In this document: in pieces, positions 40,311 to 51,369 of the stretch
Layout: each line of letters begins with the position of its first letter
Numbering within the stretch: position 1 is the stretch's first letter
Origin: Blasia pusilla
Taxonomy: Eukaryota; Marchantiophyta; Marchantiopsida; Blasiales
NCBI GenBank assembly: GCA_050084515.1
Contig: CM114272.1
Span: 58,528,001-58,592,000 of the forward strand
Length of the DNA: 64,000 nucleotides
Reading direction: 5' to 3'
Made by a program: the position numbers and the translations under genes
The notes under the pieces: model-generated
The model's database searches: none
What the model was told of the DNA's origin: nothing
The model's input: only the letters and a program-made list of their open reading frames with translations

Positions 40311-41267
40311 ATAATATACGAGAGTGTTGCCCATGCTATGCACATGTGATCTTCAAATTTTTCAAATCTTATAGTTTAGCGCCTCTGGTCCTCCTTTCCC
40401 TCCTCATTTAATTTAATTTTCTCCTCTTAACTTAACTCCCTCTCTTAAAGTGACATTGTTAACACCGTTAGAGGACAAGTGTCAACACCATAGGAGGGTT
40501 TTCTCTAACCCTATCCTCTTTTAATTATAGAGATATTACCCTACTAGAGTATGACATTTTCTTGTGGGCAACTAGAAATTTCATGCGTGTACACCATTGA
40601 GAAAAAAAAATTTCTTATTGTCCCCGTAGAGATTTTCTTTTGGCCGTAAGATGAAAAAAAAATCTACCTCGTTGTCATGTGTAAAGTATATATGTATTTG
40701 CAAATCAAGAAATAACTCTCCAATAAGAATATATATGAGGAATGAGGAGGGAAGAAAGCAAGAAACTAATGTGTCAAAGTGGGATAACATCATATCCTGA
40801 TCACTTTGTGTGGGGATTTAGCATACGAAGTAGTGTGACAAGTATATTAGATGATCCAAGGAGGTTAGCATTAGATGTTGCACTATTTTGGGTTGGGTGA
40901 GAGCGATAGATCAAATGAGATAGCTAGAAATTTGTGTGGATTCCATAGTAGGGGCAATAAGAACTAGATGAGACGTTGCAAGGGACTAATCATGACACCA
41001 TGCAGTATTTCAAGGTGAGTGAGAGAGATAGAGCAATGAATGCGCTGCAAATTTATTTGGGGATCGTAATCGGGGTGATGAAAAAAAGAGAAAAGGAAGT
41101 CAACTAGGCTAGCACCTTATATCAAAGAAACCAAAGTGGAATAAAGGCAACCCGATCACATCAAGCAAGCGATTCAACATATTATGTAGTCTTACAAGTA
41201 GACTAGATGATGCAAGGGCTTAAACCCTAAACCATGTATATATATATATATATAGTCTACATGATTT
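40311..41267. other. Intergenic DNA up to the truncated 5' end of element B
   Basis: AT-rich DNA without a gene; it contains a short TA run near 41238-41254. Confidence 0.5.
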
Positions 41268-41860
41268 TCAGCAAAGATCGGGTGAGAGTCTGAGAGAGGC
41301 ATTCACGCGCATGAGGAGGCTGATCATTGCTACGTATGGAGTGATTGAGGTGCAGTCAGTCCAATATTGGTACAGGGTTCTGGACCGAGAACTACGGAGG
41401 AGAGTCTGAGATTGCGGTGCTGATTCATACAGCGAAGTCCACATTGAAGGTAGTCTTTGAGTTTTCTGAGCGTATTTAGCTCAACATTAGTGAGGATCAG
41501 GTAGTGACCGGTGGATTTTCTCGAGAGTTGATGGGTCCATGAGCGATGGTGACCCCACAAGTGCCACAGCGAGCACTAGTGCCACGGGAGCAAGCCTGTG
41601 TGCCCAGAGAGCAAGGCGGGTACCGTGAGCCTATGAGGCAACGACCCGTACCTACATATGTTGCCCAGCAGGGACCGATGTTGTTGTGTTGGACATGTGG
41701 AGGGGCCCATAGGCAGAGAGATTACACACACCATGGGAGATGACCACGAGTGCCTCCGATTGCTCATGAGCCACCGAGGATGGCCCCACCACAATACCAG
41801 TGTGACTATTGCCACTGATATGGTCACACTAGGGATAGATGTTTTGACCTTCATCGAGAG
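41268..41860 (+). pseudogene. Element B gag (C-terminal part) with two zinc knuckles
   Basis: The frame opens mid-protein with GESLREAFTRMRRLI and VQYWYRVLDRELRRRV, matching gag of element C (GESLCEAYTRLRRLI). Two knuckles follow. The first, CWTCGGAHRQRDY near 41690, has its last Cys replaced by Tyr. The second, CDYC then YGHTRDRC near 41803, has a stop between. Gag packages the RNA genome. The N-terminal half, still visible in element C, is missing here. Confidence 0.7.
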
Positions 41861-42376
41861 GCACATCTAGAGGGAGGGCGAGGGCCTGGGGGCGGTTGTC
41901 TTGGAGGAGGTCGGGGAGTTATTACTGGACGTGGTGGTAGAAGACCACCACCAGCCAGAGGAGATGGAGCAGGAGCACCACAGCCAGCACTTCTCTCACA
42001 CATCGATCAATTGGAGCAGAGGATTATTGCCATGACGATGATGTAGCTCAGGGAATGCACGGAGCCACGAGCAGCTAGTGTGGCTCCAGCTTCTACCTCT
42101 TACCCTGACCCGGGTGAGGATCTTGCTACTATGGGGTTTATGTGTAGTGCAGCTCAGGTTAAGGTTGTTGTAGTGGTGACTCGAGGTGCTGCGAGAGGTA
42201 GCAAGCCATTGAGAGGTGGAGTTGAGATTGACCCACCGGAAGGGGACCGATGGGCGGTAGGCCAGGGTTCCACAGTCATTCACATTGTCGGAGGCACTAC
42301 ACACACATCGATAGTGCCTCGACGACCAACGGTGCCTATAGCTGAGGCAAGTACGTCGACATCATGAGGAGTTGGA

Positions 42377-43120
42377 GTGACAACTCCTATGCCGGATCGA
42401 GTGGAGTCAGTGTCGACCATAGTGTTGGAGGTGGCCACCAGAGTGAGCCAAAATTGGCTATTTTCTGCCATAGAGTTGGCGACGTTGGGAGTTGGACCAG
42501 TTGAGGTGTTTCGGCTGGCCGCCACATTGTGTAAGCGTGGAGAGGTGACTGTCTCTTGTTCAGAGATAGTTGAGGAGGTGGTGGACTTGCCCTCAGAGCA
42601 GGTGCAAGGGACGTTCTCCACAGAGTCATGGCATGCGGCGGCAACGAAGTTGGTAGATATGCCAGCTCGACCGGCCATAGAGCGAGCAGTGGTGACACTT
42701 GGAGTAGTGTTACTGGATAACCGAGTGGGAGTATTTGGCTTGGTTAGTCCGATGGGGATAGTATACCACCCGCAGCGCGTCCTACTTGATTCGGGAGTGC
42801 AACCCTTGATGTTAGGGAAGGCGGCGTGTTTAGCGTTGGGGTTACGAAAGGCCGACATTGAGCCTTGTCCCTTCCAGATATAGACCTTGATTGGGGGCGT
42901 GTTACCCAGGCAGTATAGTACTCGCCAGGAGATAGTTGTCAGAGTCCAGCCAGAGCATGCGACGGATAATGCTATGGTGCGCATACGTGTGATTACGACA
43001 CCAAATGAGTCGTACGATGTGTTGGTGGGGAGTACAGTGTTATATCCCCTAGGATTCATCCTTGACTTGTGGGAGGAGACCGTTGCTTATCGGCCAAGGT
43101 GGCGGTCAGGTGACGGCTAG
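42377..43120 (+). pseudogene. Element B aspartic protease region
   Basis: The retropepsin active site is RVLLDSGVQPLMLG, with Asp-Ser-Gly at 42788-42796. It is preceded by about 130 residues of unassigned sequence and followed by a stop near 42881. The downstream half of the fold (VRIRVITTPNESYDVLVGSTVL) then runs to 43120. Asp-Ser-Gly in place of Asp-Thr-Gly is accepted in this family. The protease would release the downstream methyltransferase and polymerase from the polyprotein. Confidence 0.72.
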
Positions 43121-43516
43121 ATGAGTTAGTTACCCGTGCAGTTTGTGAGACGAGGAGGTCGATCACGAGACGAGTTTGTGACCACGTTGGCAGCTTTCAT
43201 AGGTAGTGTTAGATGGCCAGGAGAGTTTTTGGAGGGGAACGCATATGCGGAGGATGTCCCAATAGGGGATAGTCCCATGGAGAGACATGCCATGGTGGGT
43301 GTCTCTTCCCATGTTGGCGAGGCCTCTTCCCCATTATGGGGTACGACTCAAGAGCTACAGGGGAGTGCCGATGACCTCGTGAGGTAGGCGTGGAGTCATA
43401 CCTTTATCCCGAAGCAGCGAGAGTCAGGTGGCGATCGGGCCCCTGGAGTGGAGACGTTGACCCCACTGGATACCACACCCGTTGTGTGGCAATGTCTAGA
43501 GGAGGGTGTTAGGGTG

Positions 43517-44460
43517 TTACATCTCTTCAGAGGGATAAGCACATGATTGGCTGTGGTATTGCAGGCAGGCATACGGGTGCATCAATACCTTTATGTGGAG
43601 AGAGATGAGACCGCACGGGGAGTATCATTACGTCACGTAGGGAGATTGGTCCAGAGGTATCTTGAGTTATTGTCGGTATCTGCAGTACGGGGATATCAGC
43701 ATACACTACCCGCTGATATCTCTTTGGTGGGGGCACAGGATCTGGATAGAGTTGGCACCATTCATTTGGTGATTGTTGGATGGCCGTGTCAGGGTCATTC
43801 ATAAGTTGGCCGAGGGTTTGGATTGCAGGATCCAAGGTCAAGGATGTTTTGGGAGATGCTATGAGTAGAGTCAAACATGTTCTCCGCGTACATTTTGGAG
43901 AACGTGCCATTGTTGGGAGACACTAGTGCACTTGTGATGATGAGTGTGCATCAGGTGAGGTCCTCGTTGGGACCTACTATGTTGTTAGATGCAGCGAGAG
44001 TTGGATCACGCTCCCATCGTCCACGACTTTAGTGGAGAAACCTAATATCATGAGAACTACTGAATCGAGCATACAATGGAGTCCATAGAGCACCATATCT
44101 CATAGTGGATGCTATTTTGGGCTCAGGGCATCGATCTCAGGTGGTGACGTGGGATGATAGACCACCGTTGGCGATGGCCAATATGGTGGGGGAGTTGAGG
44201 GCAGCCTTACCTACGTTGGTGAGCTTCCCAGCATCCCATGCCTTTTGTCAGGGAGGGCCAAGCATGATTTGGGATGAGATGACCCGAGCATTGGAGGAGC
44301 CTATAGCAGATGAGCGTGAGCGTGCCATGGGGTTTGCTATGGGTACTACGGCGATGCCAGGTATGACTGAGGCATCCCGGAGATAGGTTTTGAGCCAAGC
44401 AATGGACCTCAAGTGTCTCACATGGATAGTCGGCCTAGGTATGGCTGAGTAGAGATGGAT
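43517..44460 (+). pseudogene. Element B cytosine-5 DNA methyltransferase domain (DNMT3/DRM-like)
   Basis: It lies in frame between protease and reverse transcriptase. Motif I is LHLFRGIST, then a TGA (43544-43546) where Gly is expected, then LAVVLQAG. Motif IV is VIVGWPCQGHS with the catalytic Cys codon at 43787-43789, followed by TAA. Motif VI is ILENVP (43892-43909). Motif VIII is LLDAARVGSRSHRPRL followed by TAG in place of Trp; this block resembles the AHRARYFW segment of DNMT3. The last part is ERERAMGFAMGTTAMPGMTEASRR then VLSQAMDL (about 44309-44420), like the target-end GFP...LGNA motifs. The enzyme would put methyl groups on cytosine in DNA. This copy keeps the catalytic Cys but is broken by at least three stops. 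Confidence 0.85.
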
Positions 44461-44715
44461 GCGAGTGTCATCCATGCCGTCATGTCCACGAGTTGGACCA
44501 TTGCCTACAGGGTCTGTATAGGCATTGGCTCGGGGCGGGGCAAGGAGAGATAGGCACCCATGGACTTTCTGGGACGTCGTTCGAGCGGAGAGTGCGAAGG
44601 CGGCTAGAGCAACACATGTTCATTTTTGGATGTGGAGCATGGGATAGGAGGTCATAGTGGAGTGGCTGTTGCAGAGGTGGCTAGGGTTGCTACATAGCAA
44701 CCAAAGCCGGAGGTT

Positions 44716-45809
44716 GTGTCCGCTCCAAGTGAGATCACGATGGAGACTTGGGAGCCTGTGATAGGTCTCAAGTTGATAGGAAGAGAGCAACGACGAGTTT
44801 ATAGGTTTCTGAGAGGGCATGTTAGTGGTTTTGCCTTCAGTATGAGAGACTTGGGTACGCTAAAGGGTCCCAGGATACGAATTGAGTTGGTTAGTGATAC
44901 GCCGATCTTTCATCGATCCTACAGGGATTTTGATATGGAGCGAGCCTTGATTCAGAGTAGGAGTCAGGACTTGTTAGAGGCAGGACTTGTGGAGTTATCA
45001 CATGGGGAGTATGCATCCACCACAGTCATGCCGGCGAAGAAGGATATGTATATATGGAAATTGGACGGATAGGCGGATGTGTGGAGATTACCGTTCGATC
45101 AACCAACAGACAAGGTCAGATCGGTACGCCATGCCTACTCCTGAGGAGATCTTTGATGCGGTAGGGCATCCAAAGATCTTCAGTACTTTAGATCTCCGTG
45201 CTGGCTATCATCAACTTCCTATCAGGTTGGAGGATAGGGAGAAGACAACATTCTGGGGGGATAAATCTGTTCAGGGGAGATTTCTTGTATCAGTGGCGGT
45301 TATTACCATTTGGGTTGAAGAACGGGCTTGCGGAGTTTCAGAGAGTGATAGATAGGATTCTAGCTCGCTTGGATTTTGTACAATGTTACATAAATGATAT
45401 TCTTATCTTTAGCTCCACAGTGGAGAAGCATGAACGACACCTAGAGGAGGTGTTTTGGCGACTGCAATTACATGGACTGAAGTTACATCCAGGCAAGTGC
45501 AGATTCTTTCAGGAGCAGATTGAGTACTTGGGACACACCAAATACCCGAGTGGGTTAGGCATTCAACAAATGAAGGTGGGGGCTATTGTGCAGATTCCAC
45601 ACCCTACAGATGTGAGTCAAGTCCGAGCGTTTCTTGGACTGGAAAACTTCTATCAACGGTATGTCAAGGATTTTACTATGATCGCAAAGTCTTTGACCTT
45701 GTTGACGAGACTTGATCACGTTTGGTTGTGGGAAGATGATCAGGAAGCGAACATTTCAGGAGCTCAAGGGCAGGTTGACGTCCTCACCCATTTTACAAAG
45801 ATCAGTTAG
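44716..45809 (+). pseudogene. Element B reverse transcriptase
   Basis: Frameshifts split the domain, but the order is clear: MERALIQSRSQDLLEAGLVE, RMCGDYRSINQQT, STLDLRAGYHQLPI, WRLLPFGLKNG, then CYINDILIFSS (45384-45416) and FLGLENFYQRYVKDF. The catalytic YIDD is YIND (45387-45398), so one metal-binding Asp is lost. Two frameshifts near 45060 and 45270 separate the pieces. The type is Ty3/gypsy. Confidence 0.88.
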
Positions 45810-46240
45810 GGGTCGCCCATTCCAATTACATACGGATTGGAGCATGTTGGGTCTAGGAGCAGTGCTTACTCAGAGGGATGACGAGGAGAGGGAGTTCGTT
45901 GTGGCTTACGCGAGCCGATCGAACAACATTGTAGAGGCGAAGTACAACACCTACGAGGGAGAGTGCTTGGCTGTAGTGTGGGCCATGGCACATTTCACGT
46001 GCTATTTATTCGGAAACCCTTTCACACTTATCATTGATCATCAACCGTTGAGGTGGTGATGGAGTCCGACAAGCTTACGGTAAAGCTTGCCAAGTGGGCT
46101 CTATTACTACAGGAGTATGAGTTTGAGGTGGCTCATAGGCCAGGTCGGCTGAACCAAGATGCGGATGGGTTTAGTCGTGACCCATGTCCGAGTCAGAGAG
46201 ACAACACAGGAGCTCGATGGCACGGAGAGAGTGATGAGGA
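45810..46240 (+). pseudogene. Element B RNase H
   Basis: Recognisable as FQLHTDWSMLGLGAVL, REFVVAYASRSNN, YEGECLAVVWAM, IIDHQPL and GRLNQDADGFSR, the standard gypsy RNase H series of acidic residues. One frameshift lies after HQPLRW (near 46056). RNase H removes the RNA strand during reverse transcription. Confidence 0.82.
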
Positions 46241-46479
46241 GATGGAGCCCGGTTGGCATACATTTGCCTGTCTTTGTTGGTTGACTATGGTAGGTCAATC
46301 GCAGGTGATGACTCCAATGGTGGGGTTGGATGATGAGTCTTTGGATCCGGAGGTCAGTGAGGAGGCGATATGTGGTCGTGATATCCATGATGACATGGAG
46401 GTTGTCGAGTTCTTGCGCACTGGCGTCATAGCAAGCACAGTGAGTGCTAGGGAGCGGGATCCGATCCTACAGAGAGCCG

Positions 46480-47322
46480 GGAGGTTCATGTGGGAGGGGA
46501 CTCATATTTTGTGGGTATGGGGAGATGGTAGGATACAAGTGGTACCTCATCCTTCCCAACGACCACGTATAATGCGACATGCCCATGAGGAGTTGGGGGC
46601 ATTTTGGAGTAAAGCGTACTTATAGCTTACTCCAGGTTCAATATTGGTGGCGCGGCATGCATACTGGGGTACATCACCTTGTGGCCAGATGTATGGTATG
46701 TGACAGAGTGCGAGCATCCTTCAATGCTCCCACTCTGTAGTTACATCCTTTGTCGATTATGGGTTTAGGTTATTAGTGGAGTTTAGACTTTGCCGGACCT
46801 TTGCCATTGACGGGGCGTCATCACAGGTACGTGTTGGTCATGGTGGAGCATTTCTCCAAGTGGATAGAGTTGGTGGCAATACCGGACAAGGCAAGCAAGG
46901 GACCAACTTATGTGTTTCTAGATCGTGTGCTTAGTCACTTTGGCACACCGGCGGAGGTGTTGACTGACCAGGGTACCGAGTTCAAGGGAGAGTTTCATGC
47001 CTTGAATGATCAGGCGTTGATGGATCACCGCACCACGTCCATAGTTCATCATGAGGCGGATGAGTTGGCGGAGAGAGTAGTACAGACGGTGAAGAGAGGA
47101 TTGCGCGCAAGTATGGCTTGCAGCGAGGACAGTTGAGGGAGTGGGATCTACAGTTACCATGGTTGGCTATGGGTTATCGCTTTAGTCGGCAGGCATCCTT
47201 GGAGTCATTTTCATCGTACTTTTTGCTCTTTGGGAGAGAGCCAAATTTACTTAGAGATATTCGACGTGACATGTCGGATGTGTTAGATCTTGATGATCCA
47301 GATGTGTGGGTACAAGTGTGTT
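46480..47322 (+). pseudogene. Element B integrase, interrupted by element C
   Basis: An HHCC-type region (RHAHEEL, then CMVCDR near 46690) leads to the catalytic core. The core has DFAGPLPLTGRHHRYVL (first Asp), LTDQGTEFKGEF (second Asp, about 46960) and HHEADELAERVVQ (Glu). A stop at 47134-47136 is followed by more integrase in another frame. The protein is cut after DDPDVWVQV by the 47323-58242 insertion and continues at 58244. Confidence 0.82.
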
Positions 47323-49101
47323 ATCGTGCGCATACACATCGCTACACAACATACATCGTTGTCACCAAACACACATACAAACACGCACGATCCCATGCTA
47401 ACTCATGGCATCCAAACAACGAGACAAGAAGTACTAAAATATCTCCAATAAAGTAAGATCAATCTCTGTCTACACCATCTCACACCATAGCTCTCAAAGG
47501 TGTGCACTCTCTCTCATGTCAAACCAAACCCACTCTTCTAATGAGAGGTTTGGGTTACACTGATAAGGTAAGGGACCATAACTCCGCCGCCTTATGCCAA
47601 GAGGTTCAACAACCACAGAATGAGCTCTCAAGCTCTCTCCCCTTGAGGTATACCCCTCCCCTCTCCCAAGCTCTCTCCATGGTAACTTATTCTCCCAAGT
47701 CACCTCCTTGGCTCTTGACCTGATGTAGGAGGTCAAGGGCCACTTACCAAAAATATAAAGTCAATCATATACTTAAAATGATACTTATCTAAAAAAGTAA
47801 GTTCCTCAATATGGCTCAAAATGAGCCGAAACGAAGGGAAAACCTACTCTCTCACGTTTCTCGGGGCCTCAACAGGTCATCCTCGACCTACTGAGCCTGT
47901 CCTCCACTACTCACAAAGGCTCTCTACTAGATCTCACCGATCTATCCTAAAAGACGTGACAACTGTCGTGCGCATACACATCGTTCTCACCAATCACACA
48001 CACAAACACGCACGATCCCATGTGTCACGCCCCTACTCTCCTTGAACGTCAATCTTTATTGTTGCGGAAGCGTACATTTGAGTAGGACACGATCTCATCG
48101 CCGATCTACTCCCAAACACGCACTCTCTTTAGTCGGGTCTGGGCCAACCAGCGTTCCAACTCACCGAGTTCTCAACTCGGCGTCTCATCAAGCTCAACCT
48201 TCCTTACTTCCTAGTTTCCAAAACATGGCAAGTCCTTCAAGACTTGGAACAAACTTCCTGATTAGTCCAGGAACCTAAAACGGCACTTGCGTGCCTAGCG
48301 ATCCCAACTGTTCAACGGACCTCATATGAGTTCCAAGCCGAGACCCAAGTGATTGACTCGCGGGGTGAAATCCAAGAGGGATGTCTAAAATCGTCTCCAT
48401 AGACTTGGTTCATGTTTTCCAACCCAACCCCAAACTCTCGATCCGTTCCATGCCCTTGAGCCGCCCCGTGGTGCCCAAAGTGGGGTTTGAGTTCCAAGCA
48501 CTCTTGGAGACCTTCCCCCTTACTAGTACTTTTGGGGTTCTCCAATAACCCCCCCCCCCCCTTTGGAAAAGGAGGGTCGAACCCTTTATTGTGGCCCTCA
48601 ACCCGACTCTACTTACAGTCGTTTCCAGGTTGTTCGTCAGTCGCTGCCTATGCGTTTGCAGAGATCTTTAGTGCGTTTGAACCGTCTTTCCATAAGTCTT
48701 CCAACGCACCCCTATTTGATCCAAACGCATCCCGACGCTAAAAATTTATGGCCATAAATACATTTGGAAACTCTCAAACGTTAATGGCGTCCCAAATCCG
48801 GATTCTTCCTTTGGCAACTCACTTTCTAGACTCAACTCCTTTCAATTCTTGTTCCGCGTTTGGTCCAGGTTTCTCAGTCGCGACCACAACATCTGAAACG
48901 CGAAGCCTTGCTTGCGTCCCATCTCTTGTCTCTTCTTCGAGACCACTCCAACGCGCAAACCATCTTAGCGTGAGCCCGCTAATGTTCCGATGTTCAGCTT
49001 TGGCACTCGCTTGGTCATGAGGATCGCGACACCATGCTAACTCATGGCATCCAAACAACGAGACAAGAAGTACTAAAATATCTCCAATTGCCCCCTTAGC
49101 T
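47323..49101 (-). repeat. Left end of element C: repeated terminal segments X1, Z, X2
   Basis: On plus: X1 47323-47449, Z 47450-47961, dinucleotide AC, X2 47964-48022 continued at 49032-49088 after a solo LTR. X1 and X2 share TCGTGCGCATACACATCG, CACGCACGATCCCATG and the following 60 bp to ATCTCCAAT. Z matches 57.74-58.24 kb at the right end. X2 abuts the minus-strand purine tract. Confidence 0.75.
48023..49031. mobile_element. Solo LTR, 1009 bp, with 5-bp target duplication CCATG
   Basis: It begins TGTCACGCCC and ends ATCGCGACA, and is flanked by CCATG at 48018-48022 and 49032-49036. Removing it restores a segment almost identical to 47390-47449, which confirms the insertion. It differs from the 22.6-kb solo LTR and from the Z segment. 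It contains an 11-base C run near 48550. No internal region is present. Confidence 0.9.
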
Positions 49102-49306
49102 GGTGGTTAGGTCCCTCTAACTCCAGATAGCCATCAATCCCTATCTACCACAACATACATCTCTAAGACCCTAAGAGCATAGAGGCCGGGTGCTCATGTG
49201 GTCCCATCGTTAGTCGCCTTCCTGTCATCCATATCACAAAAAAATTTGGAATCAAAAACTACCTAGTATCTCCTCTATGTACATCTGGGACACATCCATC
49301 GTCCCC

Positions 49307-49470
49307 GAGGAACCCTAGTGAGAGGTGGCATACCCTAGTGAGGGTGGCGTCCTCTCACTAGGGTATGCCATATGCCATATGCCAACCTCTCGAATGTCCA
49401 TCACAGACTAGCATCGTGGCCGCACCAAGAGCAGAACCACACAACATACAATGCAAGCCTGCAGGAACTA
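49307..49470 (-). pseudogene. Element C PHD finger, C terminus of the polyprotein
   Basis: The minus strand reads LHCMLCGSALGAATMLVCDGHSRGWHM, then about 65 bp of inverted and direct filler repeats, then RGRWMCPRCT and a stop. The C-x2-C, first CDG, GWH and W-x-C-x2-C of a PHD finger are visible. The fourth ligand is His instead of Cys, and the sixth is disturbed (HMAY). The same domain is better kept in element D. Confidence 0.75.
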
Positions 49471-49654
49471 CTGCTGAGCTTGGATCTAATGTACTATCAA
49501 TGTTAGGAAGGTGACATGGCACACAATTACGCACATGGTCCTTCCATACCATACCATCGCGTCTCTCCAGCAAGAGAACACCGGAGGGCAAAACGTCATG
49601 CACTCTCAGAATAGTGCGCCCTGCAGTCACATCCAATGTCGTCGGTGCCGTCTG

Positions 49655-50650
49655 CTACAAGTAGACATAATCTCCCTGATGAAACCTCCGGACTGTTGGT
49701 CGATAACCACCACCCCGAATAGTTGCATACCTCAACGTATCCCTATGCTGCGCAATCGCCAAGTTCTCGGACGTCATGGGCATCACTCTCCGAAATAACT
49801 CAGCCCTCTGAGAACATGCTCGCATCCATACATCTGGTTCATCAAGGTCCAACACCTCACTAGCATCAGCGCAGCTAAATCTGGCTCTCGGCCATAAAGT
49901 AGCAAGTACGGTGAAAAAGACGCTAAGGATGCCTTCCTGCTGAATCTGTATCCCATCGCCAACCAGGGCAATTGGAGTTCCCAATCTTCTAGGTAACCTC
50001 TATGCAAGCCATACTTGCGTAAACCCCTCTTCATCGTCTGCACAACTCTCTCCGGTAATCCATCCGCCTCAGGATGATCTCGCGAAGTCGTGCGATGGTC
50101 GATCAACACCTGATCACACAAGGCGTGGAACTCAACATGAAACTTGGTACCCTCATCTGTCAACACCTCAGCCAGTGCGCCATAATGACTCAGCACTCTG
50201 TCAAGGAAGGCATAAGCTACTCCCTCACTCGCTTTGTCAGGCAATGCAACCAACTCGTTCCACTTTGAGAAGTGCTCGACCATCACCAATACATAACAAC
50301 TATGACGCTCTGTCAAAGGCAAAGGTCCTGCAAAATCCAAACTCCATCTCTATCCTAAGCCCATGATCGGTAATGGATACAACTGTGGAGTCGAAGCATT
50401 GAACGATCCTCAGACCCGATCACATACCATGCACCTGGCAACAAACTATCGAACGTCAGTCTGCATGCCTCGCCACCAATACTGAATCTGGAGCCAGCTG
50501 TACGTCCGCTTCATCCCAAAGTGACCCAACTCCTTGTGGGCATGCTGCACTAGTCGTGCTCTGTGCAAAGGATGCGGCACTACGCGTACTCTGCCATCCT
50601 CCCAAACCCTCAAAACATGTGTCCCCTCCCAACGGAACCGTCTGGCCTGC
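49655..50650 (-). pseudogene. Element C integrase
   Basis: It carries an HHCC start (QHAHKELGHFGMKRTYSWL), then the catalytic core MDFAGPLPLTERH, VLTDEGTKFHVEF, DHPEADGLPERVVQ (Asp, Asp, Glu) and the downstream GRFRSRKASLASF-type region. The C-terminal part includes RVMPMTSENLAIAQHRDTLR and RRFHQGDYVYLQ, typical of a gypsy integrase GPY/F region, before the PHD finger. One stop lies near 50444 and a frameshift near 49880. Confidence 0.82.
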
Positions 50651-51360
50651 TGTAGGATCCGATCCCGCTCTCTAGCACCCACGGTGCTCGCAAAGCTGCC
50701 AGTACAAAGGTACTCCAAGACTACTCCATCATCATGAATATCTCGGCCACTTTTCTTCTCCTCACTGGCCTCGGGATCCAAGGACTCTCCACTAGACCTC
50801 GCCATCGAAGTCTCCACACTCTGGCTCTCCATAGCCAACATGCCTAAATAGGCCGACGCGTGCCATCCTAGCATTGAATCCTCATCACTCTCTCCATGCC
50901 ATTGAGCTCCAATCACATCTCGCTGACTCGAGCATGGGTTACAACTCAACCCATCTGCATCTTGGTTGAGCATCCCAGGTCTATGTACCACCTGAAAATC
51001 AAACTCCTGCAACAACAGAGCCCATCTCGCAAGCTTCCCTGTAAGCTTGTCGAACTCCATCAACCACTTCAATGGTTGATGATCAGTGATGATGGTAAAG
51101 GGATTGTTGAATAAGTAATGCCTGAAATGCACGACAGCCCACACCACAGCCAAGCACTCACCCTCATACGAGCTGTACTTGACCTCTGCAGCGTTGTTTG
51201 AGCGTTTAGCGTAAGCCACCACAAACTCTCTACCCTCATCATCATGTTGGGTGAGCACCGCTCCAAGCCCCAACATGCGCCAATCTGTGTGCAACTGGAA
51301 AGGACGCCCCCTGATCAGTCTCCTCAAGATGGGCGCGGACGTCAACATGTCCTTTAGCAA
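50650..51360 (-). pseudogene. Element C RNase H and connection
   Basis: Part of a 304-codon open frame (51360-50446). RNase H features are FQLHTDWRMLGLGAVLTQ, YEGECLAVVWAV, ITDHQPLKWLMEF and GMLNQDADGLS. A variable, acidic connection region follows, then the integrase zinc-binding start. Its first residues join the RT frame after a short break at 51361-51370. Confidence 0.85.
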
Positions 51361-51369
51361 CTCAAATGC

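Noticed and set aside
43547-43804. Methyltransferase as a host gene or a separate transposon inserted in B
   Set aside because: Two diverged copies on opposite strands have it at the same place and orientation relative to protease and RT, with no LTR, target duplication or intron around it.
43517-44460. Active methyltransferase in this window
   Set aside because: B has stops in motif I, after motif IV and in motif VIII; C has Tyr in place of the catalytic Cys and further stops.
49355-49690. PHD finger read as a third zinc knuckle or an integrase HHCC domain
   Set aside because: The domain follows the integrase C-terminal region, and the spacing C-x2-C, C-x2-C, H-x2-C, W-x-C-x2-C is that of a PHD finger.
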